Shown: in pieces, positions 54,731 through 62,553 of the stretch | How positions within the stretch are numbered: the stretch's first letter is position 1 | How the letters are laid out: each line of letters begins with the position of its first letter | Source: Hoyosella subflava DQS3-9A1 | Lineage (GTDB): Bacteria; Actinomycetota; Actinomycetes; Mycobacteriales; Mycobacteriaceae | Length of the DNA: 64,000 bases | Direction: 5' to 3' | Assembly (NCBI RefSeq): GCF_000214175.1 | Contig: NC_015564.1 | Location: forward strand, 992,001 to 1,056,000 | The notes under the pieces: model-generated | What the model saw: only the letters and a program-made list of their open reading frames with translations | The model's database searches: none | What the model was told of the DNA's origin: nothing | Made by a program: the position numbers and the translations under genes

Positions 54731-55912
54731 CTAACGGGTAACGGGGAGTCGCAGCGCTGTGGCAGCGATGATGTCGCGCTGGATTTCGTTGGTGCCGCCA
54801 CCGAACGTCAAGATGAGAGCAGCGCGGTGGAGTCGCTCGATGCGCCCGCGCAGCAGCGCGCCGGGAGAGTTGCGGCGAATGACCGCGCCCGTGCCCAGAA
54901 CTTCCATGAGGAGGCGGTAGCCCTCGGTGGCGTATTCAGTGCCGAATACTTTCGTCGCGGATGCTTCGGCGGGGGTGATCTCGCCTGTTTCGGCGCCCCA
55001 CGCGGTCCGCCAGTTGCGCAGTTTCAGATACTCGGCGTGTGCGTGCACACGTGCGAGGTGTAGCTGCACCCATTCGGAGTCGATGACGAGTGAACCGTCG
55101 GGCCGCTTTGTTTGTTGCGCCCATTGCCGGACTTGACGCAGTGATTCCTGCAGAGGTGCGGCCGGCGTGAGTGCGACGCGCTCGTGGTTCAGCTGGTTGG
55201 TGATGAGCGACCAGCCCTTATTCTCCTCACCGACGAGTGCGTCGATCGGGACCCGGACATCCGAATAGTAAGTGGCGCTCGTACCCGGCCCCGCGACAGT
55301 GTGTACCTTCGTCCAGCTGAATCCTGGTGCCGAGGTGGGCACGATGAAGATCGAAAGTCCCTTCTGCTTTGCGGCATTCGGGTCCGTGCGCGCGGCGAGC
55401 CAGATGTAGTCGGCGTACTCGATCAGGCTCGTCCACATTTTTTGGCCATTGATGATGTAGGAGGCGCCATCGCGGATGGCTTTCGTCTTCAGGGAGGCAA
55501 GGTCGGTGCCTGCTTCGGGCTCGGAGTAGCCGATCGAGAAATTGAGGTCCCCGGAAGCGATCTTCGGCAGGTAGAACTGTTTCTGATCTTCAGTGCCGTA
55601 TCGCATGATGGTGGGGCCGATTGTGTTCAGCGTGAGGAAGGGAATTGGAACTCCCGCGATCGCTGCTTCTTCGGTGAAGATGAGCTGCTCGATCATCGGG
55701 CGCGCCTGGCCACCGTACTGTTCTGGCCATCCGGCCGCTAGCCAGCGGTCCTGGCCCAATTGTTTGATGATCTCGTTGTATGCCGCTCCGTTGCCGTACT
55801 CACCACCGGGCGTTTCGAGGCCGTCGCGCCGCTCGGGTGTCATGACGGTGGCGAAGTACTCGCGCAGGTGGTCGCGTAGCTTCAGTTGCTCGCTGGTATA
55901 GCTGATGCGCAT
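54731..55912 (-). CDS. fadE26: Acyl-CoA dehydrogenase subunit, FadE26-like (ChsE4)
   Basis: 393 residues. It carries the catalytic-subunit features: IGYSEPEAGTDLASLKT (about 128-144), NGQKMWTSLIEYADY, NQLNHERVAL (about 240) and FGGGTNEIQRDII near the C-terminus. The sequence follows M. tuberculosis FadE26 (Rv3504) closely. First gene of fadE26-fadE27-GMC, divergent from hsd4A, as in M. tuberculosis (Rv3502c next to Rv3504). A KstR-like site lies in the shared promoter. Confidence 0.9.
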   Translation of the reverse strand: MRISYTSEQLKLRDHLREYFATVMTPERRDGLETPGGEYGNGAAYNEIIKQLGQDRWLAAGWPEQYGGQARPMIEQLIFTEEAAIAGVPIPFLTLNTIGPTIMRYGTEDQKQFYLPKIASGDLNFSIGYSEPEAGTDLASLKTKAIRDGASYIINGQKMWTSLIEYADYIWLAARTDPNAAKQKGLSIFIVPTSAPGFSWTKVHTVAGPGTSATYYSDVRVPIDALVGEENKGWSLITNQLNHERVALTPAAPLQESLRQVRQWAQQTKRPDGSLVIDSEWVQLHLARVHAHAEYLKLRNWRTAWGAETGEITPAEASATKVFGTEYATEGYRLLMEVLGTGAVIRRNSPGALLRGRIERLHRAALILTFGGGTNEIQRDIIAATALRLPVTR

Positions 55913-55946
55913 TCTGCGCCCTCTCTATCGACCCCTTGTCCAAAAC

Positions 55947-55960
55947 AAGAACACGTTCTA
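55947..55960. promoter_or_regulatory. KstR-type operator between fadE26 and hsd4A
   Basis: AAGAACACGTTCTA fits TNNAACNNGTTNNA except the first base. It lies 35 bases from the fadE26 start and about 70 bases from the hsd4A start, so it can control both directions. Confidence 0.65.
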
Positions 55961-56032
55961 CTCTAGCTATCAAACACTGTGTGGGAAATACCTATGCGGA
56001 AAAATGCCGTTCACAAGAGGCCAGGAGAGCGA

Positions 56033-56917
56033 GTGGGGACTTTAGAAGGCAAGGTCGCGGTTGTCACGGGAGCCGGAGCGGGGCTCGGTCGCGCTGAGGC
56101 TCTCGCCCTCGCGGGCCAGGGCGCACACATCGTCGTCAACGATCTGACGACCGACGTGACAGGTGTCGTCGACGAGATCGAAGCGGCTGGCGGGAAGGCT
56201 CTGCATGTCACGGGAGACATCTCCGACCGCTCAACCGCCGACGCTCTGATCGACGCCGCGATCCAGCATTTCGGGGGTCTCGACATAGTTGTCAACAACG
56301 CGGGTGTGCTGCGCGACCGGATGCTGTTCAACATGTCGGATGACGAGTGGGATCTCGTCATCCGTGTGCATCTGCGCGGCCATTTCCTGCTCTCACGCAA
56401 CGCGGCCTCCTACTGGCGTGGCCGTGTGAAGGAAACAGGAGAACCCGCCCGGGCAAGCGTAATCAACACCGCCTCCGAGGCGTTTCTCTTTGGTGCCGCA
56501 GGCCAGCCGAACTACGCCGCCGCCAAAGCGGGGATCGCGGCACTCACTGTTGCCACCGCGCGAAGCCTAGCCAGATACGGAGTGCGGGCAAACGCGATCT
56601 GTCCCCGCGCGCGCACCGCGATGACCCAGGACGTCTTCGGCCCGCCACCAGAGGTCGGGAGTGACGCACTCTCCGTCGACCACGTAGCACCGTTTGTTGC
56701 CTTCCTCGCATCGGAGGCCGCGGCGAAGATCTCAGGCCAGGTGTTCGTTGTCCACGGCGGCATGGTCACGCTGATGGCGCCGCCATCTATCGAGAAGCGA
56801 TTCGACGCCGCGGGCACCGTGTGGTCACCGGAAGAACTTGCAAGCTCAGTTGGGGAGTACTTCGCCGACCGCGATCCGGCTCGTATCTTCGCTGCGTCGG
56901 ACCTGCTAGCGGAATAA
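56033..56917 (+). CDS. hsd4A: Short-chain dehydrogenase, Hsd4A-like (17beta-hydroxysteroid / hydroxyacyl-CoA dehydrogenase)
   Basis: 294 residues. NAD motif VVTGAGAGLGRAEAL, NNAGVLRDRMLFNMSDDEWD, catalytic Tyr/Lys in PNYAAAKAG. The extended C-terminus (VTLMAPPSIEKRF to SDLLAE) matches Rv3502c. In rhodococci and mycobacteria Hsd4A oxidises a side-chain 3-hydroxyacyl-CoA and 17-hydroxysteroids. I place the start at the GTG at 56033 with AGGAG 5 bases upstream; an ATG at 55994 is possible. The next gene starts 17 bases later. Confidence 0.85.
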   Translation: MGTLEGKVAVVTGAGAGLGRAEALALAGQGAHIVVNDLTTDVTGVVDEIEAAGGKALHVTGDISDRSTADALIDAAIQHFGGLDIVVNNAGVLRDRMLFNMSDDEWDLVIRVHLRGHFLLSRNAASYWRGRVKETGEPARASVINTASEAFLFGAAGQPNYAAAKAGIAALTVATARSLARYGVRANAICPRARTAMTQDVFGPPPEVGSDALSVDHVAPFVAFLASEAAAKISGQVFVVHGGMVTLMAPPSIEKRFDAAGTVWSPEELASSVGEYFADRDPARIFAASDLLAE

Positions 56918-56934
56918 ATGGGAGAGTGACAGTT

Positions 56935-57696
56935 ATGAGTCGGTTAGCAGGCAAAGTAGCGCTCATCACCGGGGCGGCCCGAGGCCAGGGCGCTTCTGCC
57001 GCGCAGCGATTCGTCGCAGAGGGAGCGAAGGTCGTTATCGCAGATATTCTCGACACCGACGGCAAGCTCCTCGCAGAAGAACTCGGTGAATCCGCGGCGT
57101 ACATACACCTCGACGTCACCGATGAACAGAATTGGATCGAGGCGGTCGAGTTCACCACCACACAGTTCGGGTCACTGAATGTATTGATGAACAACGCTGG
57201 GGTGCTGCACTTTTCACGGGTGCAGGACACTCGGCTCGAGGACTACCAGCGTGTCATCGGAATCAACCAGGTGGGCACGTTCCTTGGAATGAAGTCGGCC
57301 GTCGAACCTTTGAAGGCGGCGGGCGGGGGATCGATCATCAACGTGTCATCCGTGGAAGGACTGGCGGGAATGCCATTCCTCGTCGCCTATACAGCCAGCA
57401 AATTTGCGATCCGCGGGATGACGAAAGTTGCGGCGCTTGAGCTCGGCGAGGACGGAATCCGCGTCAACTCCATCCACCCCGGAATGATCGACACGAAAAT
57501 GGTTCACGACGCTGTAGGCGGAGTCGAGATCGACATCAGCTGGATCGGGAAGCGTGTGGCCCTCGGGCGGCTAGGAAAGCCTGAAGAGATTGCCAGCCTC
57601 GCGGTCTTCCTCGCAAGTGACGAAAGCTCGTATTGCACCGGAGCCGAGTTCGTCGCGGACGGTGGCGCCACAGCGACCCACGCGTTGAAGGTCTAG
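56935..57696 (+). CDS. Short-chain dehydrogenase, 3alpha(20beta)-hydroxysteroid dehydrogenase-like
   Basis: 253 residues of classical SDR: GKVALITGAARGQGAS, NNAGVLHFSRV, catalytic Ser in NVSSVEG and YTASKFAIRG, NSIHPGMIDT. Similar to M. tuberculosis FabG3/Rv2002, an NAD-dependent 3alpha,20beta-hydroxysteroid dehydrogenase. GGGAGAG lies 8 bases before the ATG. Between hsd4A and the flavin ketosteroid dehydrogenase, so a ring or side-chain alcohol is the probable substrate. Exact position of attack unknown. Confidence 0.8.
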   Translation: MSRLAGKVALITGAARGQGASAAQRFVAEGAKVVIADILDTDGKLLAEELGESAAYIHLDVTDEQNWIEAVEFTTTQFGSLNVLMNNAGVLHFSRVQDTRLEDYQRVIGINQVGTFLGMKSAVEPLKAAGGGSIINVSSVEGLAGMPFLVAYTASKFAIRGMTKVAALELGEDGIRVNSIHPGMIDTKMVHDAVGGVEIDISWIGKRVALGRLGKPEEIASLAVFLASDESSYCTGAEFVADGGATATHALKV

Positions 57697-57699
57697 CTT

Positions 57700-59160
57700 A
57701 TGGCGACCGATATTCCAGAGTTGATGTCCACGAAAGACGTCCCAGAATGGGGAGACGCCGCTGACGTCATCGTTGTTGGATTCGGCGTCGCAGGCGCGTG
57801 TGCGGCGATCGCGGCAGCTGAAACAGGCGCTGACGTCCTGCTGCTTGAGCGCGCAACCGCCAGCGGTGGCACAACCGCGTTGTGCGCCGGTCAGATCTAC
57901 CTCGGCGGCGGGACGCCCGTGCAGGAAGCCACCGGGATCATCGATGACGTCGCGGAAATGATCCGCTACATCGAAGCGGTGACCCCCGAGCCGGACAGCG
58001 AGAAGATCCGGCTGTACTGCGAGGGGAGTGTCGCGCATTTCAGCTGGCTTGAATCACTCGGCGTGCCCTTCGAACGATCGTTCTACGCGGGTAAGGCCGT
58101 GTACCAGCCTGGTACCGAAGGCCTCATGTGGACGGGAAACGAACTCACCTGGCCGTTCCGTGAACAAGCTAAGCCTGCCCCCCGTGGTCACAAAGTCGCG
58201 GCGCCCGGGGAGACCGGGGGTGCTGAACTGATGCGGATTCTGACGAAGCACATTGAGTCACTGCCCATCCGGGTGCAGTACGAGACGACCGTGCGCAACC
58301 TCGTCGCGGATGCGGACGGCCACGTGGTGGGTGTGCACGTGCGGCGGCTCAGCGATGGGCCGGCCTTTCTCCGGGCCGGAAGCGTAGTGCTCGCCGCGGG
58401 CGGGTTCGTGGTGAACACGGAAATGATCGCTGCGTACACTCCGCGTCTCGTATCAGGCTTCATGCCGCTCGGTACGCCCGGTGACGATGGACTCGGTATC
58501 CGGCTCGGACAGTCAGCTGGTGGTGTGCCCATCCACATGGAGGGTGCGTTCATGACGGCCGCGTTCTACCCGCCGCCGCAGATGCTGAACGGAATCATCG
58601 TCAACGAGGCAGGCCACCGATTCGTCGCAGAAGACTCGTACCACGGCCGCACCGCGGGTGCCGTCCTTGAACAGCCAAACGCGCGCGCCTACCTGATCCT
58701 GGACGCCGAAACGACCGCGTGGCCGGAAATCCCGCTGGCGCCCTTTATCGATGGCTGGGAGAGCATCGACGAGATGGAACTCGCGCTGGGTATCCCGCCG
58801 GGCAATCTCGCGACCACACTGGACGACTACAACACCAGTGCCGCAAAGGGCGATGATCCTGATTTTCACAAGCACCCCGACTGGCTGAAGCCGCTGGATG
58901 CGGGCCCGTGGGCGGCATTCGATCTATCGCTGGGCAAAGCAGCGTACGTCGGGTTCACCCTGGGCGGATTGCGGACAAGCCCCGACGGCGAAGTGCTCAC
59001 GGCTGGTGGTCCCGTCCCAGGCCTGTATGCCGCCGGTGCGTGCGCGTCAAACATTGCGCAGGACTGTTCCGGGTACGCCAGCGGCACGTGCGTAGGCGAA
59101 GGTTCGTTCTTCGGCCGGCGTGCGGGACGGCACGCCGCGGCGAGTGTGCGGGTGGGGTGA
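57700..59160 (+). CDS. FAD-dependent 3-ketosteroid delta4-(5alpha)-dehydrogenase-like
   Basis: 486 residues. FAD motif VIVVGFGVAGACAAIAA near residue 23, SGGTTALCAGQIYLGGGT near 60. Tyr314 in AEDSYHG, and Tyr459-x-Ser461 in GYASGTC agree with the Tyr319, Tyr466 and Ser468 catalytic set published for the Rhodococcus jostii delta4-(5alpha) enzyme, which introduces the 4,5 double bond in 5alpha-steroids. Delta1-dehydrogenase is the main alternative. It starts 3 bases after the preceding stop, so it is co-transcribed with the two SDR genes. A terminator follows. Confidence 0.78.
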   Translation: MATDIPELMSTKDVPEWGDAADVIVVGFGVAGACAAIAAAETGADVLLLERATASGGTTALCAGQIYLGGGTPVQEATGIIDDVAEMIRYIEAVTPEPDSEKIRLYCEGSVAHFSWLESLGVPFERSFYAGKAVYQPGTEGLMWTGNELTWPFREQAKPAPRGHKVAAPGETGGAELMRILTKHIESLPIRVQYETTVRNLVADADGHVVGVHVRRLSDGPAFLRAGSVVLAAGGFVVNTEMIAAYTPRLVSGFMPLGTPGDDGLGIRLGQSAGGVPIHMEGAFMTAAFYPPPQMLNGIIVNEAGHRFVAEDSYHGRTAGAVLEQPNARAYLILDAETTAWPEIPLAPFIDGWESIDEMELALGIPPGNLATTLDDYNTSAAKGDDPDFHKHPDWLKPLDAGPWAAFDLSLGKAAYVGFTLGGLRTSPDGEVLTAGGPVPGLYAAGACASNIAQDCSGYASGTCVGEGSFFGRRAGRHAAASVRVG

Positions 59161-59188
59161 GCGGTTTCAGGTCACCACGCACCCTCTT

Positions 59189-59228
59189 TGCCGACCGCAC
59201 ACCGGCTGCAATGGGTGTGCGGTCGGCA
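59189..59228. terminator. Stem-loop after the ketosteroid dehydrogenase gene
   Basis: 15-base perfect arms (59189-59203 and 59214-59228) around a 10-base loop, 28 bases after the stop. Strong stem, no clear T run. Confidence 0.6.
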
Positions 59229-59271
59229 TTCGAGGTGTGCGGTCAAGGTGCGGTGTCCACTAGTGACATAA

Positions 59272-59315
59272 ATGAGAACGTGTTCTACCCTGAATGAGGT
59301 AGAACACGTTCTCAT
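59272..59315. promoter_or_regulatory. Double KstR-type operator forming an 18-base perfect inverted repeat
   Basis: GAGAACGTGTTCTA (59274-59287) and TAGAACACGTTCTC (59300-59313) are two KstR-like sites, each one mismatch from TNNAACNNGTTNNA. They face each other within exact 18-base arms (59272-59289 and 59298-59315) separated by 8 bases. The block ends 13 bases before the hsaG ATG, over its probable promoter and leader. Confidence 0.7.
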
Positions 59316-59328
59316 GGAGGGTTGGTTC

Positions 59329-60249
59329 ATGGCTTCCGCTAAGGTCACCGCTGCGATCGTCGGGCCAGGGAATATTGGCACCGACCTGCTCGCAAAACTG
59401 AAGCGCAGCGATCAGATCGATGTCCGGTACATGGTCGGAGTGGTCGAGAACTCGGACGGCCTCACTCGCGCGGCTGAGCAGGGCATCGAAACATCCGCCG
59501 GGGGAGTTGATTGGCTTCTCGCGCAATCAGATCTGCCCGACATCGTTTTCGAGTCGACCTCGGCGAAAGCGCACAAAGCCAACGCCCCACGCTACGCGGA
59601 AGCCGGCATCAAAGCCGTCGACCTCACGCCAGCCGCGCTGGGCCCATTCACGTGCCCGGTCGTCAACCTTCCGCAGCAGCTCGACGCACCCAACCTCAAC
59701 ATGATCACCTGCGGCGGGCAGGCCACGATTCCGATCGTGCATGCCGTTTCGCGCGTCACGCCCGTGCCGTACGCGGAGATTGTTGCTTCCGTCGCATCAG
59801 TTTCAGCTGGTCCCGGCACCCGGGCGAACATCGACGAATTCACCGCCACCACCGCTGAAGGCATCGAGAAGGTAGGTGGTGCGGATCAGGGGAAAGCGAT
59901 CATCATCATCAATCCTGTCGACCCGCCAATGATCATGCGTGACACCATCTTCTGCGCGATCGACCCCGACGCGGAGAAGGACTTGATCAGAGAGTCCATT
60001 CATCAGATCGTGCGCGACGTGCAGGTTTACGTGCCGGGATACCGCCTCAAGGCTGACCCGCAGTTCGATCCGCCTCGCCAGGGGTGGAATGGCCACGCCA
60101 GGGTCGCGGTCTTCGTCGAGGTCGCGGGAGCGGGGGACTACCTGCCCGAGTATGCGGGGAATCTCGACATCATGACGGCCGCAGCGGCGCGCGTCGGTGA
60201 AGTCATCGCGACCCAAATTACGCGCGAGAAAGAAGGAGCGCTCCAGTGA
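59329..60249 (+). CDS. hsaG: Acylating acetaldehyde/propionaldehyde dehydrogenase
   Basis: Last step of steroid ring-derived C5 acid breakdown: oxidises the aldehyde from HsaF to acyl-CoA with NAD and CoA. 306 residues. [19 protein letters not shown] for NAD, nucleophilic Cys128 in [25 protein letters not shown]. Start ATG at 59329 with GGAGGG 8 bases upstream; an in-frame ATG at 59272 would lie inside the operator. It overlaps hsaF by 4 bases, consistent with a complex that channels aldehyde. Confidence 0.93.
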   Translation: MASAKVTAAIVGPGNIGTDLLAKLKRSDQIDVRYMVGVVENSDGLTRAAEQGIETSAGGVDWLLAQSDLPDIVFESTSAKAHKANAPRYAEAGIKAVDLTPAALGPFTCPVVNLPQQLDAPNLNMITCGGQATIPIVHAVSRVTPVPYAEIVASVASVSAGPGTRANIDEFTATTAEGIEKVGGADQGKAIIIINPVDPPMIMRDTIFCAIDPDAEKDLIRESIHQIVRDVQVYVPGYRLKADPQFDPPRQGWNGHARVAVFVEVAGAGDYLPEYAGNLDIMTAAAARVGEVIATQITREKEGALQ

Positions 60250-61295
60250 ACCAGTGGGACGGCATCGATCGGGAAGTCCGCATCGTCGACACAACGTTGC
60301 GCGATGGCAGCCACGCGATGGCGCACCAGTTCACCGAAGAGAATGTGCGAAACACGGTCGCAGCCCTCGATCAGACGGGCGTCTCGCTCATCGAGGTGTG
60401 CCACGGTGACGGCCTCGGCGGGTCTACCTTCAACTATGGGTTCTCTCTGGTGGATGAACGCAAGCTCATCAGCACCGCCGTCGAGACGGCTCACAACGCG
60501 AAAATCGCGGTCTTGCTGTTGCCAGGTCTCGGCACCGTCGCGGACCTTCGTGGTGCAGCTGATCTCGGTGCAGGTGCTGTGCGTATCGCGACGCATTGCA
60601 CCGAGGCTGACGTCTCCGTCCAGCATTTCAGCGCCGCCCGCGAACTCGGCCTGGAAACGGTCGGTTTCCTGATGCTGTCGCACATGGTGACGCCAGAGCA
60701 GCTCGCAAAGCAGGGACGGATCATGGTCGACGCGGGCTGTCAGTGCGTCTACGTCGTCGACTCGGCAGGGGCGCTCATTCTCGAAGATGCGGCTGAGCGG
60801 GTGGCTGCGCTGGTGGCCGAGTTCGGGGGAGACGCCCAGGTGGGGTACCACGGGCACCAGAACCTATCGTTCGGCGTCGCGAACTCGGTCCTCGCGTACC
60901 GCGCCGGAGCGCGGCAGATTGATGGCTCGCTGGTGGCGCTCGGGGCGGGCGCGGGAAACTCTCCGACTGAAGTGCTCGCGGCGACGTTTGAGCGGCTGGG
61001 GATCAGAACCGGTGTAGACAAGGACGCCCTAATGGCCGCCGCGGAGGATGTCGTGAAACCGTTCATCACGCGACTGCCGGTGATGGACCGCTCGTCCATC
61101 GTTCAGGGATATGCGGGCGTGTACTCGTCTTTCTTGCTGCATGCGGAGCGGGCGGCGGAACGCTATGGCGTGCCCGCGCACGAAATCCTGTATCGCTGTG
61201 GCGAGCGTGGATATGTGGGTGGCCAGGAAGACATGATCATTAGCATCGCGCTTGAGATCCAGGCCGAGCGCGATGCCGCAGTGCTGGGGGCGTGA
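60246..61295 (+). CDS. hsaF: 4-hydroxy-2-oxovalerate aldolase
   Basis: Cleaves 4-hydroxy-2-oxoacid to pyruvate and an aldehyde; Mn-dependent. 349 residues. [10 protein letters not shown] near residue 16, HxH metal site in [11 protein letters not shown] near 200, C-terminal communication domain. GTG at 60246 overlaps the hsaG stop. It forms a complex with HsaG. HsaE, which makes its substrate, is on the opposite strand at 61637-62434. Confidence 0.93.
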   Translation: MNQWDGIDREVRIVDTTLRDGSHAMAHQFTEENVRNTVAALDQTGVSLIEVCHGDGLGGSTFNYGFSLVDERKLISTAVETAHNAKIAVLLLPGLGTVADLRGAADLGAGAVRIATHCTEADVSVQHFSAARELGLETVGFLMLSHMVTPEQLAKQGRIMVDAGCQCVYVVDSAGALILEDAAERVAALVAEFGGDAQVGYHGHQNLSFGVANSVLAYRAGARQIDGSLVALGAGAGNSPTEVLAATFERLGIRTGVDKDALMAAAEDVVKPFITRLPVMDRSSIVQGYAGVYSSFLLHAERAAERYGVPAHEILYRCGERGYVGGQEDMIISIALEIQAERDAAVLGA

Positions 61296-61350
61296 TCAGA
61301 GCCTGGCGCGGGGACGGATCGACCTGGACGTAACATTCGTAACCCAGTCC

Positions 61351-61408
61351 GCCCACCTCACAGCGACAGCAGGTCCTGGGCCCTCACTTTTGTCGCTACG
61401 AGGTGGGC
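61351..61408. terminator. Stem-loop between convergent hsaF and ferredoxin genes
   Basis: 18-base arms (61351-61368 and 61391-61408) pair at 16 of 18 positions around a 22-base loop. It lies in the 131-base gap between convergent genes. Likely bidirectional terminator. Confidence 0.6.
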
Positions 61409-61426
61409 GCACGGCGTCACCCGTTC

Positions 61427-61618
61427 TCACCCCTCCAAATACAGCGCCCCCATGGGACATTGTGCGACAGCGTCCTCAAGGTCAGCCCGGTCGGCTTCGG
61501 TGAATTCCTCGGTGAGCAACGTGACGACTCCGTCGTCGCCGACTTCGAAAATGTCGGAGCGAATGGCCTCGCAGAATCCCGTGCCCACGCATGCGTTGGT
61601 ATCGACCTGGATTTTCAT
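61427..61618 (-). CDS. Small ferredoxin, [3Fe-4S]/[4Fe-4S] type
   Basis: 63 residues. Cys pattern: ACVGTGFC (Cys10 and Cys16) and QCPMGAL (Cys54); the middle Cys of a 4Fe-4S motif is Thr/Gly here, so a [3Fe-4S] cluster is likely. Actinobacterial P450 partner ferredoxins have this form (FdxD, Rv3503c, lies by fadE26 in M. tuberculosis). GGAGG lies 8 bases before the ATG. It is 18 bases behind hsaE on the same strand. It might serve cyp130 or another P450 of the pathway. Confidence 0.82.
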   Translation of the reverse strand: MKIQVDTNACVGTGFCEAIRSDIFEVGDDGVVTLLTEEFTEADRADLEDAVAQCPMGALYLEG

Positions 61619-61636
61619 ATCTCTGTCCTCCTCGAG

Positions 61637-62434
61637 CTATTGCTCGTCGCTGTCAGAAAAAACCGCGGTAACATCGCCGAGCTCTCCCATAGTCGCGGTA
61701 ACGACGTCACCAGCTCCGATGGGTTCTGCGCGGGTCATCGATCCTGGCAGGATGACATGCCCGGGTTCGAGTGTCGTACCGAGCGGTCCAACAGTGTTCG
61801 CAAGCCACACGAGCGCGTTAATCGGTGACCCAAGTACGGCACCGCCCACCCCGGTTCCGGTAGTTTTCCCGTTTTTGCTCATCACGCAGCTGATTTTGGC
61901 GAGATCGGCCTGATGGATCAGCGTCGGCTTGCTGCCGAGGACGACGCCCCCCGAGGAGGCATTGTCGGCGATGGTGTCGACGATCGAGATGCGCCAGTCC
62001 CGAATGCGTGAATCGACGATTTCGAGCGCGGGTATGACGTAGTCAATCGCCCGCAGCGCGTCGGCGACCGTGACACCTGGCCCGCTCAGCTGTCGGCCGA
62101 GTATGAACGCGATCTCGGGTTCGATGCGGGGCTGCAGGTACGTCGGTGTATCGATCGGCAGGTGCTCGAGATGGAACATTGACGTGAGTAAGTGGCCGTA
62201 GTCGGGCTGGTTGACGCCCATCTGGGTTTGCATGGCAAGGGACGCGAGGCCGACTTTGTGCCCTTTGACGGTGTCGCCGCTCGCAAGCCACTGGTGAACG
62301 ACTTCTTTCTGAATTCTGTAGGCGTCCCTGATCGTGGAGCCAGGGAATTGATCGACGACGGGCTCTATCGGCTTTCCTGTGTCGTAGGCGTCCAGGATTG
62401 CCTGGGCGGCTTGGGAAATCGTTCCCGCTTCCAT
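61637..62434 (-). CDS. hsaE: 2-hydroxypenta-2,4-dienoate hydratase
   Basis: Adds water to the dienoic acid from ring cleavage, giving the HsaF substrate. 265 residues, fumarylacetoacetate-hydrolase-related fold: GHKVGLASLAMQTQMGV (about 58-74), RIEPEIAFILG (about 103) and SRIRDWRISIVDTIADNASSG (about 142-162) carry the metal and substrate residues. Forms an operon with the small ferredoxin. A full KstR-type site is 43 bases upstream. Confidence 0.92.
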   Translation of the reverse strand: MEAGTISQAAQAILDAYDTGKPIEPVVDQFPGSTIRDAYRIQKEVVHQWLASGDTVKGHKVGLASLAMQTQMGVNQPDYGHLLTSMFHLEHLPIDTPTYLQPRIEPEIAFILGRQLSGPGVTVADALRAIDYVIPALEIVDSRIRDWRISIVDTIADNASSGGVVLGSKPTLIHQADLAKISCVMSKNGKTTGTGVGGAVLGSPINALVWLANTVGPLGTTLEPGHVILPGSMTRAEPIGAGDVVTATMGELGDVTAVFSDSDEQ

Positions 62435-62476
62435 GTAACTCTCCGTCTGTTGGCGCTCTAGACCCTACTAGAATAG

Positions 62477-62490
62477 TAGAACGTGTTCTA
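62477..62490. promoter_or_regulatory. KstR-type operator between hsaE and korA
   Basis: TAGAACGTGTTCTA fits TNNAACNNGTTNNA fully. Wider palindrome arms TAGTAGAAC (62474-62482) and GTTCTACTA (62485-62493). It lies in the divergent promoter of hsaE and the oxidoreductase gene. Confidence 0.75.
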
Positions 62491-62553
62491 CTAGTGTGGA
62501 AGGGGTAACGCGCGGATGATCCCGCGCGGACGTCGCACAAAGGACCACACCGA

